Counted from the stretch's first letter, positions 24,677 to 37,463 are shown. The stretch: DNA of 64,000 nt from Helianthus annuus (GCF_002127325.2 NC_035435.2:14081893-14145892), one strand, 5' to 3'. Notes: a model not told the origin generated them from the sequence alone. Program-made: numbers and translations.

Positions 24677-24685
24677 TGGGGAGAA
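24677..24685 (+). other. Polypurine tract of element C
   Basis: TGGGGAGAA directly before the 3' LTR (TGTGACAACC), the expected primer site for plus-strand synthesis. Confidence 0.7.
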
Positions 24686-27539
24686 TGTGACAACCCTCAC
24701 AAATCCAGGTATCCGTACAAATTAATTAATATTTAATTAGTGCTTAATTACTGTGCTTGATTAGAATTATGAATAAATTGCTTTCTGTTTTCTGGTACAT
24801 ACATACTCATGCATCATACTTTATTGCTGTCACTCCATTTATTATACCCAAACAATAGTGACAAACTTGATGCACAAAGCAAGGTTAGCATAGTGAGCGG
24901 ATAACCCAGTAAACATGCTGACATCAACCACCATATCACCACCATCCAACCTCCATACAAGTGTTTCTCATACACACAAAGGTGCAAGAGGTCATACAAA
25001 CAGGCTCGGTGCTCTCGGAAGTTCAAGAACTACTCTAGTTTCCTTTTATCCACCACTTTAACGCCTTGTTTCTCCCCTAGCCTTGTGCTAGTACTAGGTG
25101 CTCTTAAACATCATCTTGTTCTTGTATTTAGTGGTTAATAGATGGTTGAATGATGAAAAGTTAAGAAACTCTAATGAACATAATCTAAAGTCATAAGTGT
25201 CAAAGGGTGGATAAATAGAAGATATGTGGGTAAATCATGTAAATCTTGTGTAGTTGTGATTATTTGATGTTGTTTGTTAGTAGAAACAAGATGGATCATC
25301 ATCTAAACATACTAATTCATGTTTAAGAACATAAACTAGTAGGATGTAAAAGTAGAAATATGAAAGATGATGGATCCATCCATTCATAAGCCTTGAACTT
25401 GAATAAACGTACGTTTTCTTGCAAAATTAAGTTGTAAACTTGTAGATCTAAAGATCTATAAGTGGTTTTTTGGAAGAACCAAGTAAAAGATACTAGTTTT
25501 GTTAATACCCGAATATTTTATGAACTAAAAGCATTCTTGGTAAATAAACAAGTATGTGAACACTTGTGTAACAAGAAAATTTAACAAGGAAATGTTTTTG
25601 TAAATCATGACTAGAAGTTGTGAAACTTCAAATTCTTTAAAAATAAAGTTTTCAAGAAACTAAACTTATTTTTAAAGATAACAAAACCTACTAAATGTGT
25701 TAGTGACTTGCTACATATTTTTACAAAACTTTCAAGTTCATGAGTTTATGATTTAGTCTTATTTTGTCAAGATCAGTGATTAAATACTGTATATATTGTA
25801 GTTTGATGATTGTTGATTATTTTTTACAAAAGAAAATGATAGGCTAAAAGCATGGACACCTCCATTTACGGAGGAAACTCTGGCGAAATTTTTCGAGAAA
25901 TATAACACTTAGAAATATTTTTATAACAAATGGTTACAAATATATTTTTAACTTGGTTTTCAAAATAAACTTCGCCATGATTTTTATTTCAAAAGTTACC
26001 AAGTATCAGAGGTGGATTTTCGTAAATAAAACTTGATAAATATATATTTAGAATATATATTTTATAGTAAATCGCTTGTGTGATTATGTGATTATTTTGT
26101 GAACTAGATATATTATTTTTAGGGTAAAAGTATTATAACTTGAAAATAACATAAAAATTCGACTCCAAAATAATACCAACACTCTCACAAAACAATTATT
26201 TAAGTTATGCAAGTATTGTTGCTACAACGTGACACGTTAAAATGTAACTTATGAATTTTTCAGAAAAATACTCCTATTTGTATATTTTTGGTAGAATATT
26301 ATTTTGGAAAATTTATGAAATAAAATATAATATTTTTGGGAAAAATATATATATTTTGGAAAACTTATGAAATAAAATATAATATTTTTGGGAAAAATAT
26401 ATATATATTTTGGAAATTAAAACATTTTAGACAAAGTAATTAAAATATATTTTTTCAAGTGAGACTTAAAAAATATATTTTCGGAACTATAAGTATGCAT
26501 GTATTATTACCCCCATCCTTGGGAAGGAAATACGAATATAAAATAATTTGGAAGTGTGAATACGAAATAGTTGTCTAACTATTTCCCAAAAACGTTAAAC
26601 CTTAAGCTAAGGCACGGTCGTCCGTCTAATAGGAATTAGTATGTGTAGGTCGTCACGCAGCAGGTTGAGTTGGGATCGACTATTTCACGAGACGCACTTC
26701 TGTGAGTTCATGTCCCCCTTTTTTTTCTTAACTGTTTTCAGTTTTATAACTTCGGAGGTGAACTACATGTTACAATTATTTAGAACATTTTTATACATGG
26801 TATGGTTAGCTTAAGGAGGGTTGGGACGTTCAGATCATGTGAGAGGTGGGTACAACACTTAAAGCCATTAATCCTCGTTGTTAGGACCGAGGGACACAAG
26901 AGTGATAGATCTATTTGGGTGTAGCGAGCCCACACCCGTGAGGTCAGGATGACCCATATAGGTGACTATGTCTTACAGCCGAGGCCCGATACAAATTTGC
27001 TATGTTTGAGTTTTCCTGCATCACTTCACACATACCAGTGGCTTTGCAACCCAGTGGTGATCTTTTTTCCTTAGTTGCTACATACCAGGAACATTTATAC
27101 ATTGGGACGTACTTTAACGATTTATAAACATACTCACTTTTACATGAACTCGCTCAACTTTTGTTGATTTTTTTCAAACTGCATGTATTTCAAGGAATTA
27201 GGGATTTGGCACGGTATGCATTGTCGTCAAGCTGCGTAGGAAAAATGATGTCATCTGAGTTTAGGAAATGTGATCTTTGCCTGGACGGGTCACAAGTCTT
27301 AAACTGTGTTTTATTCATGTCATATGGTGTGCCGTATGAACAAGATTTTTATTATGTCATGTTGTAATCCGTTGCATGTGTCGACTTTTTAAACAATGTT
27401 GTCGTATTTTACATTTTTAAACTTGAATTAATGGATGATCATCATGGTTTTATTTTCATATAGCATTGTTGTGATTATGCTATGGTATTAAGAAGTCACA
27501 CCAAATAAACTCACGCTTCCGCAAAGCCAGGGTGTGACA
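24686..27539 (+). repeat. 3' LTR of element C, internally deleted
   Basis: It starts TGTGACAACC and ends GGGTGTGACA, with canonical TG and CA. It lacks the segment corresponding to 14485-15216 of the 5' LTR. The join near 24924 keeps a CAT shared by both breakpoints. It is followed by the TSD AACAC. Confidence 0.9.
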
Positions 27540-27544
27540 AACAC
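27540..27544. repeat. Right target site duplication of element C (AACAC)
   Basis: Identical to 14241-14245. Confidence 0.85.
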
Positions 27545-27803
27545 GCATTAAAGTACACAATGAATCCAAACAGGGGCTCCAATATTAGTACCCTAAACAT
27601 CCCATATATGTCTAGCTATGAAGATAGATAGATACTACAAGGATCAGGTTCTCGTCACATCGTGTAGTCAAACACGCATTAAAGTACCCAAAGAATTCCA
27701 AACAAGGACTTCTATATTAGTACTCTAAACATCCTACAAGTATGTCTAGCTATGAAGATAGATAGATACTTCAGGGATCAGGTTCTCGTCACATCGAATC
27801 ATT
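27541..27803 (-). repeat. 131-bp tandem duplication inside the B-family LTR
   Basis: ACACGCATTAAAGTAC begins at 27541 and again at 27672, each followed by a CTCTAAACATCC-like and GTCTAGCTATGAAGATAGAT block. A looser third relative is at about 27985-28080. Confidence 0.8.
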
Positions 27804-30099
27804 GTATCACAACATCCTAAATCCTAATGGTGATTTGGGATAACGCCACGGAGGGTAATACAATAAGAACACTTATATATAGGAAGTACCAACGGAGTAT
27901 CCACCATGTGCTTATTGTATTATCTAGTTTCGTTATCTAAATCACCAACAATCTACACACAACCAACCATCAAGCTGTGAAGTACTTCTTAAAAACCTCA
28001 CTATGAGGATAGGAAGATCTAAGACTGTACTTCAAATATCCTATAAGAATCTAACTATGAAGATAGGTAGATCTTTTAAGGATAAACATCGCATTTGCAT
28101 AATCGGAATGATACACGTAAAAGCACTTAGTAAACATATATATGTCATACATTTAGAAAACAAATCGGTTACACATATGAATCACCCCAAAATATTTGAA
28201 AAAGGCAAAAGAGGGGAACTATGTACTCGCCTGGGATTGTGTATAGTTCTTGTTCAAAAGGTATAACAAAGCTCAAAAGACCAAGTGTTCAAGTGTCGAA
28301 GTGGTTCCTAGTGTAACGGATACTATGTTAGTGTATCGAGACACAAATCAAAGAAACGGATAGAATGAGGTATTGTAAACCAAATGAGTGTTGGAACTCG
28401 TGTGATATGGTTTAGCAAATCCTACATTCTAAATCGGAACCTACCCTATGTGCTTACGACCCATTACGACTCATTAAGGTAGCTTACGCTACTTTAACGT
28501 GTCGTTCGCGCAAAACCGCGTTTGAGACGCCTAACTAGTCCTATCACAAGTATTATATGCCCTACTATGTTTAGTTATGTTGCATAGTTAGTTTAAATGC
28601 CAAAAAATTAAGTTACATATGCTTAAAATGAAATTATGCATAAAAAGGGCATTTTGGTCATTTTCCTAAGGCATATAAACTACCTATCATATAACTAACT
28701 AAACGAAATAACCATAAGGTATAACCTGGGAAGGTTATTCCCTATACAACTATTGTCACCTAATGTGTTTGGTCGGATCCTAGTGATCGACCAAATGGGT
28801 CGTGTTCGAAAGTCTAAGCGGTTGTTTAGACCGCTTATCTTACGATTCTATATAAGCACTAAACTAAAAGTGACGAGTTAAACATGTTAAAACATGTTTA
28901 ACTAAGTTAGAAAACAAGTTTGATAACAAAACAAACGGTTTAGATACCCAAGAATAGTTTGGTTGCAAAATTCGCAAAAGCATGTATTTTGACCGAAACT
29001 ATGACTCGTCACTACGCCTAATTAACGTGGTAATCAATAGGTATAGTCACAAGGGACTATAACCATCGTGATTACGCTCACGTTGCAAAGTTCAAACGAA
29101 CTTTGTGTTGACCAAAGACTGGTCAAAGCAGAAAGTCAAACACTGTTTGACTTTCACCCTTGAAAAATGATAACAAGCATGAAAGAAACTTACAAAGCGT
29201 CCAAGCAATGAAGGTTTGATCTTAAAATGCTCAGGTATGAAGCTAAGGCTTCAACTTAGAGCAATTCTTAGATCAAGTGTGAAGAATAAAGGAAAATCAA
29301 GTGGGTATTTATAGAATTCCAAGAATCGTTAGGATCGTTTCTCTTAATTCATGCTTTAATCTAGGCCCACCATGTGTTACCCATAGTTTACAAAACAATG
29401 GGAACTCAAAAACCATCAAATGGTATTGCAAAACAAGCATCAAAACCATCAAATTCATCTCAAATGACCAAATTCAATGTTTCTGTCTGACATGTTGTCA
29501 TGGGCCGCGTAGGAAATGGGCAAGGCTTACGCCCCACTCCTAGCAAACTTTGGTAGAATTGTTACTTTTAGTCCCTGCAGGCCTAAAACTTGGTTTTTGA
29601 TGCATTTTTGACATGTTTAAGCCCCGTTAACCCCAATTCAAGGCTCTAAAATGAAGTTAAAGTATAGGGAACATGAAATATGCTCAAAAACATCTCCGAT
29701 GTCGGTTCGTTTGGTCGTATGATCGCGTTGTTCGGTTAATTACAACGGAAGTCGTAACGAACGCGAAATCGATCCAAATTACGCGACGAGTGTAATTCTA
29801 ACATTACAAACACTAAAATAAAATATTTTAATGATTAAAAAAATTTTTGGTTGTCTGGATATGTTCAGAATGTAAGATATGCACGTAAATGCAAACTTAT
29901 GCACTTTTTGACGCTTTTAGTCCCTATTGATCAATTAAGCATATTTTCGCATAACGAATGTCACACCCCGACCACGTAAGACAACAAAACGTGGCGGAAA
30001 CGTTAGGGGAGTGTTGTAACAGAATCATTGTTTCACAACCATGGATTTAAACAGTTTCGTTTTATTGAATTAAATGTATTACATTACATTGGAATTAGA

Positions 30100-30511
30100 G
30101 TTAAGGACATTTTCGCATTACAGTTTCGTAGGATTAGGGTTTAGGACTTTTAGGGGATATTGCAGAAAGGTCTTAGTTGTATTTTAGGGACGTAGGTTTT
30201 CTTATTCTTTAAGAGACCTTACCGGTGATTGCATCCCTGTGCTCATGCCCAAATGTTGTATGATATTACACATGATTTACATTATATTGTATCACTCTGA
30301 TAATTTTCTTGGTATTGTTGACTTCTTATTTCTATGTTCTTTGACTTGGTGTGTTGGTATGATGTTCGTTTTAGAGCCGAGGGTCTCTCTGGAAGTAGCC
30401 TCTCTATCCCTAGGGATAGAGGCAAGGCCTGTCTACATCCCACCCTCCCCAGACCCTATAAGTAGCTTTGCTATTTGTGGGATTTACTGGGTATGGTTGT
30501 TGTTGTTGTTG
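30100..30511 (+). mobile_element. Retroposed unit with Au-SINE-type 3' end
   Basis: A perfect 11-bp direct repeat, TTGGAATTAGA, flanks the insert (30089-30099 and 30512-30522). The last 140 or so bp (from GAGCCGAGGGTCTCTC, about 30373) match the Au SINE as known in many plants, including CACCCTCCCCAGACCC and the (GTT)n tail. The first 270 bp are not Au SINE sequence that I recognise. It sits inside the minus-strand B LTR, which reads through correctly when the insert is removed. Confidence 0.75.
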
Positions 30512-30892
30512 TTGGAATTAGAAACAAAACATGAACAAATAGACTTCCATTGTTATTAATTCACTAAGGCCTCGTCCATTCCTATGTGAGCATATACCAA
30601 TATCATCATCATATATCACCAACTATTGTACCTGAAACACATGTGAAAATACGTCAGCATAAAAATGCCGGCGAGTACATAGGTTTTATGTGAGTGTCAA
30701 ATTCATGGCTCGTTTTACATGTTGCAATACTTAATTAAAAACCTTATTTTGGAAAGTATAGCATTGCGACATAATTAACCAACTCAAATCAAGTTGATTA
30801 TAATTTATAAAATCACGTAGCCATGATTCTTAACTCCAAAACATTTGTTTAATTAAACCCAGATTGTAAATCGTTTTTGAAATAAAACTCAA

Positions 30893-30895
30893 ATG

Positions 30896-30935
<40 letters not shown>

Positions 30936-30936
30936 T
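30893..30936. repeat. (GT)n(AT)n microsatellite
   Basis: An alternating TG run followed by TA repeats within the minus-strand LTR. Confidence 0.9.
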
Positions 30937-31775
30937 GATAGAAAAACATTGTATTATAACTTTTTTTGATAACATTTGCCCAAGTGATCTAGATAACGCA
31001 ACGATATATAATGTGTTAAAAGCATTTATATATAGGAAGTACCATCGGCGTATCCACCATGCTTTTAATACATTACACCCGCCCCGTTACCTAATCACTT
31101 TCCTTAATCCCAATGGTTCAAACAGTTACAAATGGTTCACATAAATCAAAAGGTTACAAATGGTTCACATAAATCAATTAGCTTCAAATGGTTCAAAATG
31201 TATAAAACAATGTGTCCATATACTGAATAAGTGTATGCAACAAACGAACATATATAGCGTGAAATGTAATGTAAAACAATGTACTAAGTATGCTAAGTTA
31301 ACATACAAAGCATAAAATGTGATGTAAAACAATGTGCTAGCATGCTCAGTCAACATACATAGCAGAAATGTAATGTAAATTAATGTACTAAGTATGCACT
31401 GATTGGACATACATAGCATAAAACATAATGAAATCATGTACTAATAGTGTACTAATGTACATAGCAAGTATATGATATGAAAACATGGAAAGCATGAAAG
31501 TAACAAGTAGGCACATGTGTTTCACCCCCAAAACGTTTGGAAAACAGTAAAAGAGGGGTCTATGTACTCACATAATCACCTTGAAACATGTAAAAAGAGG
31601 GGGTCTATCTGCTCACTTGAGGGTGCTTAGAAGTCTTGAACAACAACCAAACAAAGCTAGAGGGATCACGGAATCAAACGGCACCTAATATAGGTAACTA
31701 TGTAAATAACCGGACCTAAATCGGGAGATCGGATAGAATGAGGTTTCGTTAACCAAATGAGTATAGAAACTCATA

Positions 31776-32070
31776 TGTATTAATAAAAGAAATAAGATGT
31801 TTTGACCTGTTACCTTGCCCAACCGGGTCAGACGACAAATGGAGAGATGAATGGTTATGGAAGAAAACTAAATGGGTCAAAAGAGATATTAATATACTTA
31901 TTTATGTGGGTTCATTCTACAACCCTATTGAATGTAATACATGAAACCTCTTAAATCGTTTTAGCTAAAATTCAAATAGCTGTTGAAATAATATAATTCT
32001 ATCTGCATGAATGACATGATTATGATCAAGCAGTAGCAGTAGTGGTCGTCGCCCGGCTCTAGGTGGGGAT
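31776..32070. other. Spacer between LTR and kinase pseudogene
   Basis: No frame or repeat recognised. It probably includes the 3' untranslated or flanking part of the kinase gene, which reads toward it. Confidence 0.4.
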
Positions 32071-34065
32071 TCAAAAGTGTGGTGCTTCGGTTTGAGGCCC
32101 CGCACGCGCGTTCAACAATGGCTACAGTGCTTTAACCACAATGCGCATGTTTGGCCCGAAATCGGCTTCATATTGCACACACAAGGCTGCTACCGCCGCC
32201 ATCTGTCACCATTAAATCACACAATACATATGTTATTTTCCGACAAGTGTTTATAAATATATAGTTTGGCAACTGCCTTAGGGGGGTATTCCCCATTGAG
32301 TCTAGTCTCAACACACTGTTTCACCTTATCTTCACTCAGTTTAGGTGTTGTCTGACATTATAATGTGTTATTTAGAAATGAATAATATATAACTTTTTAA
32401 TATAAAGGAGAACTAAAAAAGCACAAAGTGTAGCATACCCATGTGACCAGACTCTGTTGACCACGAGGCAAAGTGTGGTCAACGGGCTTTCGGCCAGTCA
32501 AGAGTTCTAGGAGAACCACGCCAAAGCTGTAAACATCACTCTTTGAACTCAATTGTCCGGTCATTGCATATCTATCATATAGTCGAAAATATATGTAAAA
32601 AAAGCACTAAAACTGGATTGTGAAGAAAAAAGATGACTTAAAACTTCAAGAAATAAAAAAAAAAAGAACTTACTCAGCTGCATGATACCGAAAGTACCAA
32701 GAACACAGGTGGAATGAAGGCGTGCTGCCATGTCAGGTGGTTGATTCGATAAATCAAAATCAGCAATCTTAGCCACATCATCATCACACAACAGAACATT
32801 ACTCGACTTTATATAGCGATGAATGATATGAGGCTGCGCCTTTTGATGCAAGTATTCAAGTCCTTTTGCAGCACCAACAGACATTTTAACTCTTTGAGAC
32901 CATGATAAAACTGGACCTGGCTGTGCACCTTTAACACCTTTTCTTCTCGCATTCATACAATTAAATGTGTTACTTTTAATATAAATCATCTATAACCATA
33001 TTATCACAAGCTTACGAGCAAAATAAAACACAGATTAATACAATTATACAGTTATATCATAGCATTGATTGTACGTAGGGGTAGAAACGAGCCAAGCCGT
33101 TCGTGAGCTACTCGAGGTCAACTCAGTAAAATCTCGAACCGAGCTGAGCTTAAACGAGCTCGATCCCGAGCTCAAGCTTAAAAATAAGCTTGTTTAATAA
33201 ACGAGCCTAAGCTTTACTCATCAAGCTTGAGCTGGTTCGCGAGCTTAAACGGGCCTATTATTAATATAACTTTTATTTAATATATATTAAATATTTATAT
33301 AATAAATATTATTGTATATATAATTATGATAAAAACAACTAAACAGTAGATAATATTTATGTATATAAATTAGTTAATTAATAAATAATAATTGAGCCGA
33401 GCCCGCACTTGAAAATGAAAACTACTCACGGGCCAGGCATTAAAAATAGAGCTCACCCGTGCCAAGAGCCGAGTTCGAGCCTATGTGAGCGCGGGCTCGG
33501 CTCGGCACGTTTACACCCTAAATTACGTGTGAATAATATAGAACACTTACCATGCAGAATATCATGAAGAGATCCATTTGAAGCATACTCATAGGCCAAC
33601 ACTCTTAGACTACCATCAATGCAATACCCGAGTAATCCCACAACATTATCGTTTTTAAGCCTCGATACCATAGAAACCTGTAATGACATGCTCCAAATCA
33701 ATAAGAAGCAAATATATAAAACAGTATTAACTAAATTTGGACAATTGGTCTTCCTCATCATAGAAATTTAGGTCCATAACATTGTTGTTTTTATGAAGGG
33801 TATATAAGACATACCTGGACTAAAAATTCTTGATCGGGTTGCTTGCTGGAGTCTAACTTCTTGATAGCTGCTGCCTGCCCGCTTCTCAAGACACCATGGT
33901 ACACTCTTCCATATGATCCCTCTCCGATTAACGACTTTGTACCGAAATTATCAGTTATTTCTTTCAGTTCATCCACTTGTAGAGCGGGGACAGCAATAGG
34001 TTGGACGGCTACAACCTGTGTGTCCTTTGGTGCAGCCTCAGTGGCACAATAACCTGCATTGTTTC
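32071..34065 (-). pseudogene. PTI1-like Ser/Thr protein kinase pseudogene
   Basis: A receptor-like cytoplasmic kinase of the Pti1 family (downstream of Pto-type and OXI1-type kinases in known plants). Six minus-strand exons can be placed with GT-AG borders: 33815-34065 (glycine loop [17 protein letters not shown]), 33551-33677, 32674-32946, 32439-32571, 32265-32351 and 32071-32202. The family signatures [31 protein letters not shown] and LCVQYEADF are present. Lesions: the catalytic HRD is HRY (32813-32815, complement); one base is lost near the end of the third listed exon, before the APE region; the fifth exon's donor reads CT; and a TAG interrupts the last exon at 32122-32124. The short N-terminal exon (MSCFGCC-type) was not recognised upstream. 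This is the only cellular gene in the window. Confidence 0.9.
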
Positions 34066-35639
34066 CTGAACCAATAACTTTAAGTAAGTCCCGTATATCA
34101 AAAGGTTCTATTTATGAAACAATAAACAAGTGATTGATTTTGTGAACCTGAATTTAAAAGTTTACCCGAAGGATCTTGAGTCAACGTAGAGGAAAATAAT
34201 CAACATAAAGCCGGAATAGTCAACTTCTCCCATGGCTGCCATCAAAACTCAAATCAGAATTCTAAATTCATAAATGTGCTATTAAAGATTACCACATGTG
34301 ATGATGGGTTGCTGACCGTAGCTGTGATTTCTCCTTGAATAGTTATTAGGTAGGCGGTTTTAGCTTAGCGCACCGAAGAATAAGAAACTTCCATCAATCG
34401 CCATTTATGCTTCTACCTAGGCTACGTCCAATTGGAACTCAATCTTGACCAAATTCCATTTTGCATAGAAGCGAATCTCGATGTAACGGTTCTTGACCGA
34501 ACACCGCCAAACAAAACAAGAAAACTGACCTGAATTACAAAACCTGTAATAAACAGTAAACAATTACAACGTACAACACATAACTTACGACGATGAAAAT
34601 GTATATACATGTGAGCATATTAAAAGTAAAACAAATTCATGCTAAATTACCTTGAGGTTGTGGATTATTGCATGATAATTGTTGGTTCAAGGTCTAACAA
34701 TAAAAACCACAAAATTAAACCAAAAAGACTGCAATCCGATATAATCCTATGCTAATCGAAATTGGTAATCTTACTACCTTTATCTTACTAAGTCGTTTGA
34801 ACATTAGGGTTTGATTTTGTTTGAAAAGGGCCCACCTTCTTCGTCATCAAACACCACCACCAACCGCCAACTCCAGCCACGCTGGGCTGAGACCTATGGT
34901 TCCTCTGGCTCTGGCGTTGCTTCCTATCTTTGAGGGCCCGGATAACTGAATTTGCTAGGATTCGAGGAAGACCGGGGACCCTGTTTTTCTTACTTGGTCC
35001 CTGGGCGTCGATTAACGCTGAATTCCAGATTCCCAATCATGAGATTCCTCCCCCGTGGCTTGTTTTGTTGCTGATATCTATCGCATCTGATTCTGATGAG
35101 CAACAAAACAACCAAGTGTTTATACCCCAATCAACCAAACCAAATACCTGAGGTAATTGAGCGGCAGTGCATAACGGTTTTCGTCTTTTGTGTTCTCCTG
35201 ATTCACGTTCTTTTAGTTGCTCGCTAGAAAAAACACAGGGTTTGCTTTTGGGGATGATAACAAAGACATAGAGGGGCGTGAGGAAAAGAAACGATTCAAT
35301 TGCCTAGGAGAATTGCAGGGTTATTCCATGGATGAAATCTAAAAAACACGCTTAAGGTGTCTTAAAATTTTGGAAAAGGTGCAAGTTTAGCCCCTTTAAG
35401 ATGGCTTCTCTCTATTGTACATAATGTTTCAAAATTTATACGCGAAATAAAATTACAATCTTGTACATCTCAATTGCCTTATATAGTAATATAGATTATA
35501 GATATAGATTTCTTCTTTTCTTTTCTATCAAATGTTTGTTAACTTATTTATGTATGAAATTAAATATATTGTAGGTTGGTAAGAGGAATAAAATACATCA
35601 TATCTATGATTATAAACAAAATTGTTCATTCGTAAAGTG
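34066..35639. other. Upstream region of the kinase pseudogene, no clear gene
   Basis: No confident coding exon. Minus-strand exon 34291-34390 would be in phase with the kinase (ending before a GTAATC donor) but has a stop upstream and no clear family match. A region around 34790-35150 is less AT-rich and could be a 5' untranslated exon. The rest is AT-rich. Confidence 0.4.
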
Positions 35640-35642
35640 TAA

Positions 35643-35657
35643 GACCACCTGTAGTGG
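35643..35657. repeat. Left TIR of Harbinger element
   Basis: GACCACCTGTAGTGG preceded by TAA. Confidence 0.8.
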
Positions 35658-35952
35658 AGCGGTATTTAAAAAAAAAATTCAAAAAAAAAAAAAACGCTCA
35701 AAAACGCCACCCCCCATTACGGTAGGCGTTATTTGGCGTGATTTTTGAAAAAAATTGAACTTGGCGTTTGAAATAAAACGCTGAAAATTGCTTTGGGCCA
35801 AGAGATGACCATTGCCAACGGTCAATTGTTTAATAATTTTATTATTTTTAATTCCAAATTTTACCCTCTATATAAATAATACCCACTTCTTCCTATTTTT
35901 TATAAAAAAAAATCACAATTTCTCTCCTAATTCTTCTATATTTTATACAAAT

Positions 35953-37195
35953 ATGCATCCATTCCGACCCCCCTTTGTTGTCCCCGCAAGACCCATGAAC
36001 CCGAACACAACCCAACCGCAACACCCGTATAACCTTCAAGACATGGACCCGAGCTTTTTAAACTACGCGGCTTACTTGAGTGGCGCCACTCCGTTCATGC
36101 CTCCCACCTTCGGCTATGGTCAAGCCGACGGGTCGCAACCTTCACAACAATAAGCCGAACCCGATGTCGATGTCGATGTCGTGCCGGAGACGCAACCCGA
36201 ACCGGTGCCAGAGAAATCGAAACGCGGCAGAAGGTCGCATAAGAAGAAGGAAAAGGACGAACCTCGACGTACAAAAACTCACCTTAAATGGACGAAGGAG
36301 GAGGAATTCACGTTGACTCGGGCGTGGCTCGACGTTTCGGAGGACCATGAAACTGGTAACTTTTATATTTTATTTTTTACTTATATTTTTACTTTTATTT
36401 TTAACATACAACTTATATTTTTACTTTTATTTTTTCAATTTGTAGCAAACTTTCAAAAGGGCCCCGTTTTTTGGGATAGGGTTCGTGCACTCTTTTATAG
36501 CACGTGGGGTCAAGGCGAACATCCGGACAAAGATTCCATTTCTAGCAAATGGATCGACATCAACAACAAGTGTCATGCCTTCCAAGAAGTGTACCAACGT
36601 AACTACGATAATCGCCCGAGCGGTGAAGGTGACGTCCGGGTTTTAACGAAGACTTTGGACGAGTTCGAGAAAACGAAATGCTCTTTCCCGTACTATAAGT
36701 GTTGGGATCTACTACGAAAAAGTCCAAAGTGGGCGCTAGTAGGTACCAAGACGTCTCGTAGTAGACGTCGAGCTAAACGGTCAAAAACATCATCCTCCGT
36801 TGACCCTGAAACACCGACATCGGATGCCCGCAATGTCGATCTAAATGAGGTGGTGGACGTTGACGAGGAACTTGAAGAAGAGTTAACCCGACCGCCCGGT
36901 AGAAGAAAGGATAAGCGAACCGGAAACGGTGGAGTCGTCTTCCGATCTCGAGTTGAAGGAAGATTTCGAGGAGATGAACCGTCGTCTCCAAGACATTCGC
37001 GACCTCGGCCACCAACGTTATCAGATTATGAAAGAACGAGTGGCCGAAACAAAAAAGTTTAACGAGACGCAGGAGGCGAGGCAAATGGAAAAGGACATTG
37101 AGTTTTTGTCCAAACCGATCGACCACCACCAAGGCGACGCGTTGATCCTTGCACAAATGCATCACCAAAAAATTCGAGAAAAATATGGACTCTAG
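35953..37195 (+). pseudogene. Harbinger ORF1 (Myb/SANT-like DNA-binding protein), nearly intact
   Basis: Known Harbinger ORF1 proteins bind transposon ends and help bring the transposase to the nucleus. The frame starts at ATG 35953 (MHPFRPPFVVPAR). An in-frame TAA (36151-36153) lies in the low-complexity N-terminal part. A basic patch (KSKRGRRSHKKKEK) and the SANT-like helix start (LKWTKEEEFTLTRAWLDVSED) follow. A 90-bp GT-AG intron (36356-36445) separates exon 2 with PVFWDRVRALF, SSKWIDINNKCHAFQ and the CWDLLRKSPKW motif, then an acidic stretch. Near 36925 the frame shifts by one base, and the true C-terminus continues in the frame ending at 37195 with a charged helical segment and KIREKYGL. 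Homologous to the fragment at 39441-39782. Confidence 0.85.
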
Positions 37196-37463
37196 ATCAT
37201 CTTCTTTTTTTTTTTAACTTTATTTTTTTTTGGTTTTTTTATTTTCTGTTTTTTCGGTTTTTTTTATTTCAAGTAGTGTAATTTTTATTTTAAATTAATG
37301 AAGTTTTTTATGTTTTAAATTAAAAAAAACGGACTGCCACGTGTCGCAAAACGCCCCATGGTAGGCATTATTCCCACTACACCACTTTTGCAATAATGCC
37401 CCATGCTGACTGGACTGCCACGTGTCGCAAAACGCCCCATGGTGGGGGCATTATTTGGCTTAA

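Larger units (their letters stand above)
14246..27539 (+). mobile_element. Complete Ty3/gypsy element C (13.3 kb)
   Basis: Two homologous LTRs starting TGTGACAACC, a PPT and a 5-bp TSD define the element. Between the LTRs are an extra acidic ORF and a broken gag-pol of the same type as element B. The 5' LTR has lost its last 170 or so bases together with the PBS, and the 3' LTR has lost about 732 bp including the TATA box. The element is full-length in outline but cannot move by itself. Confidence 0.92.
27540..29893 (-). repeat. Minus-strand LTR of the B family, 5' part
   Basis: This is the continuation of 13347-14245 after removing element C. The complement matches 5000-7700, for example the block that reads CTTACATTCTGAA at both ends. 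It has its own TATA block at 27872-27882, although the piece left of element C also has one (14122-14132), so this LTR carries a duplicated promoter module. Two 131-bp tandem units start at 27541 and 27672. The right end is set at the CA before 29894. The 65 bp from 29894 to 29958 are unassigned. Confidence 0.65.
29959..31775 (-). repeat. Second minus-strand LTR of the B family, truncated
   Basis: The + strand starts TGTCACACCCCGACC, the complement of the LTR end. Homology follows the complement of about 6500-8254 and stops near 31775 after AGAAACTCATATGT. It contains the TATA block (31025-31035), a GT/AT microsatellite, 55-bp-type subrepeats (about 31225-31470) and a SINE-tailed insertion (30100-30511). 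Confidence 0.75.

Noticed and set aside
27540..29893. Treating this as the 3' LTR of element C
   Set aside because: Element C already has its own 3' LTR at 24686-27539 with a TSD; this sequence matches the element-B LTR in reverse.
30239..30559. 106-aa plus-strand frame
   Set aside because: It runs across the SINE-type retroposon; the Leu-rich end is the (GTT)n tail.
34788..35151. Frames of 82 aa (minus) and 73 aa (plus) upstream of the kinase
   Set aside because: Overlapping on opposite strands with no recognisable domain; possibly untranslated exon sequence.
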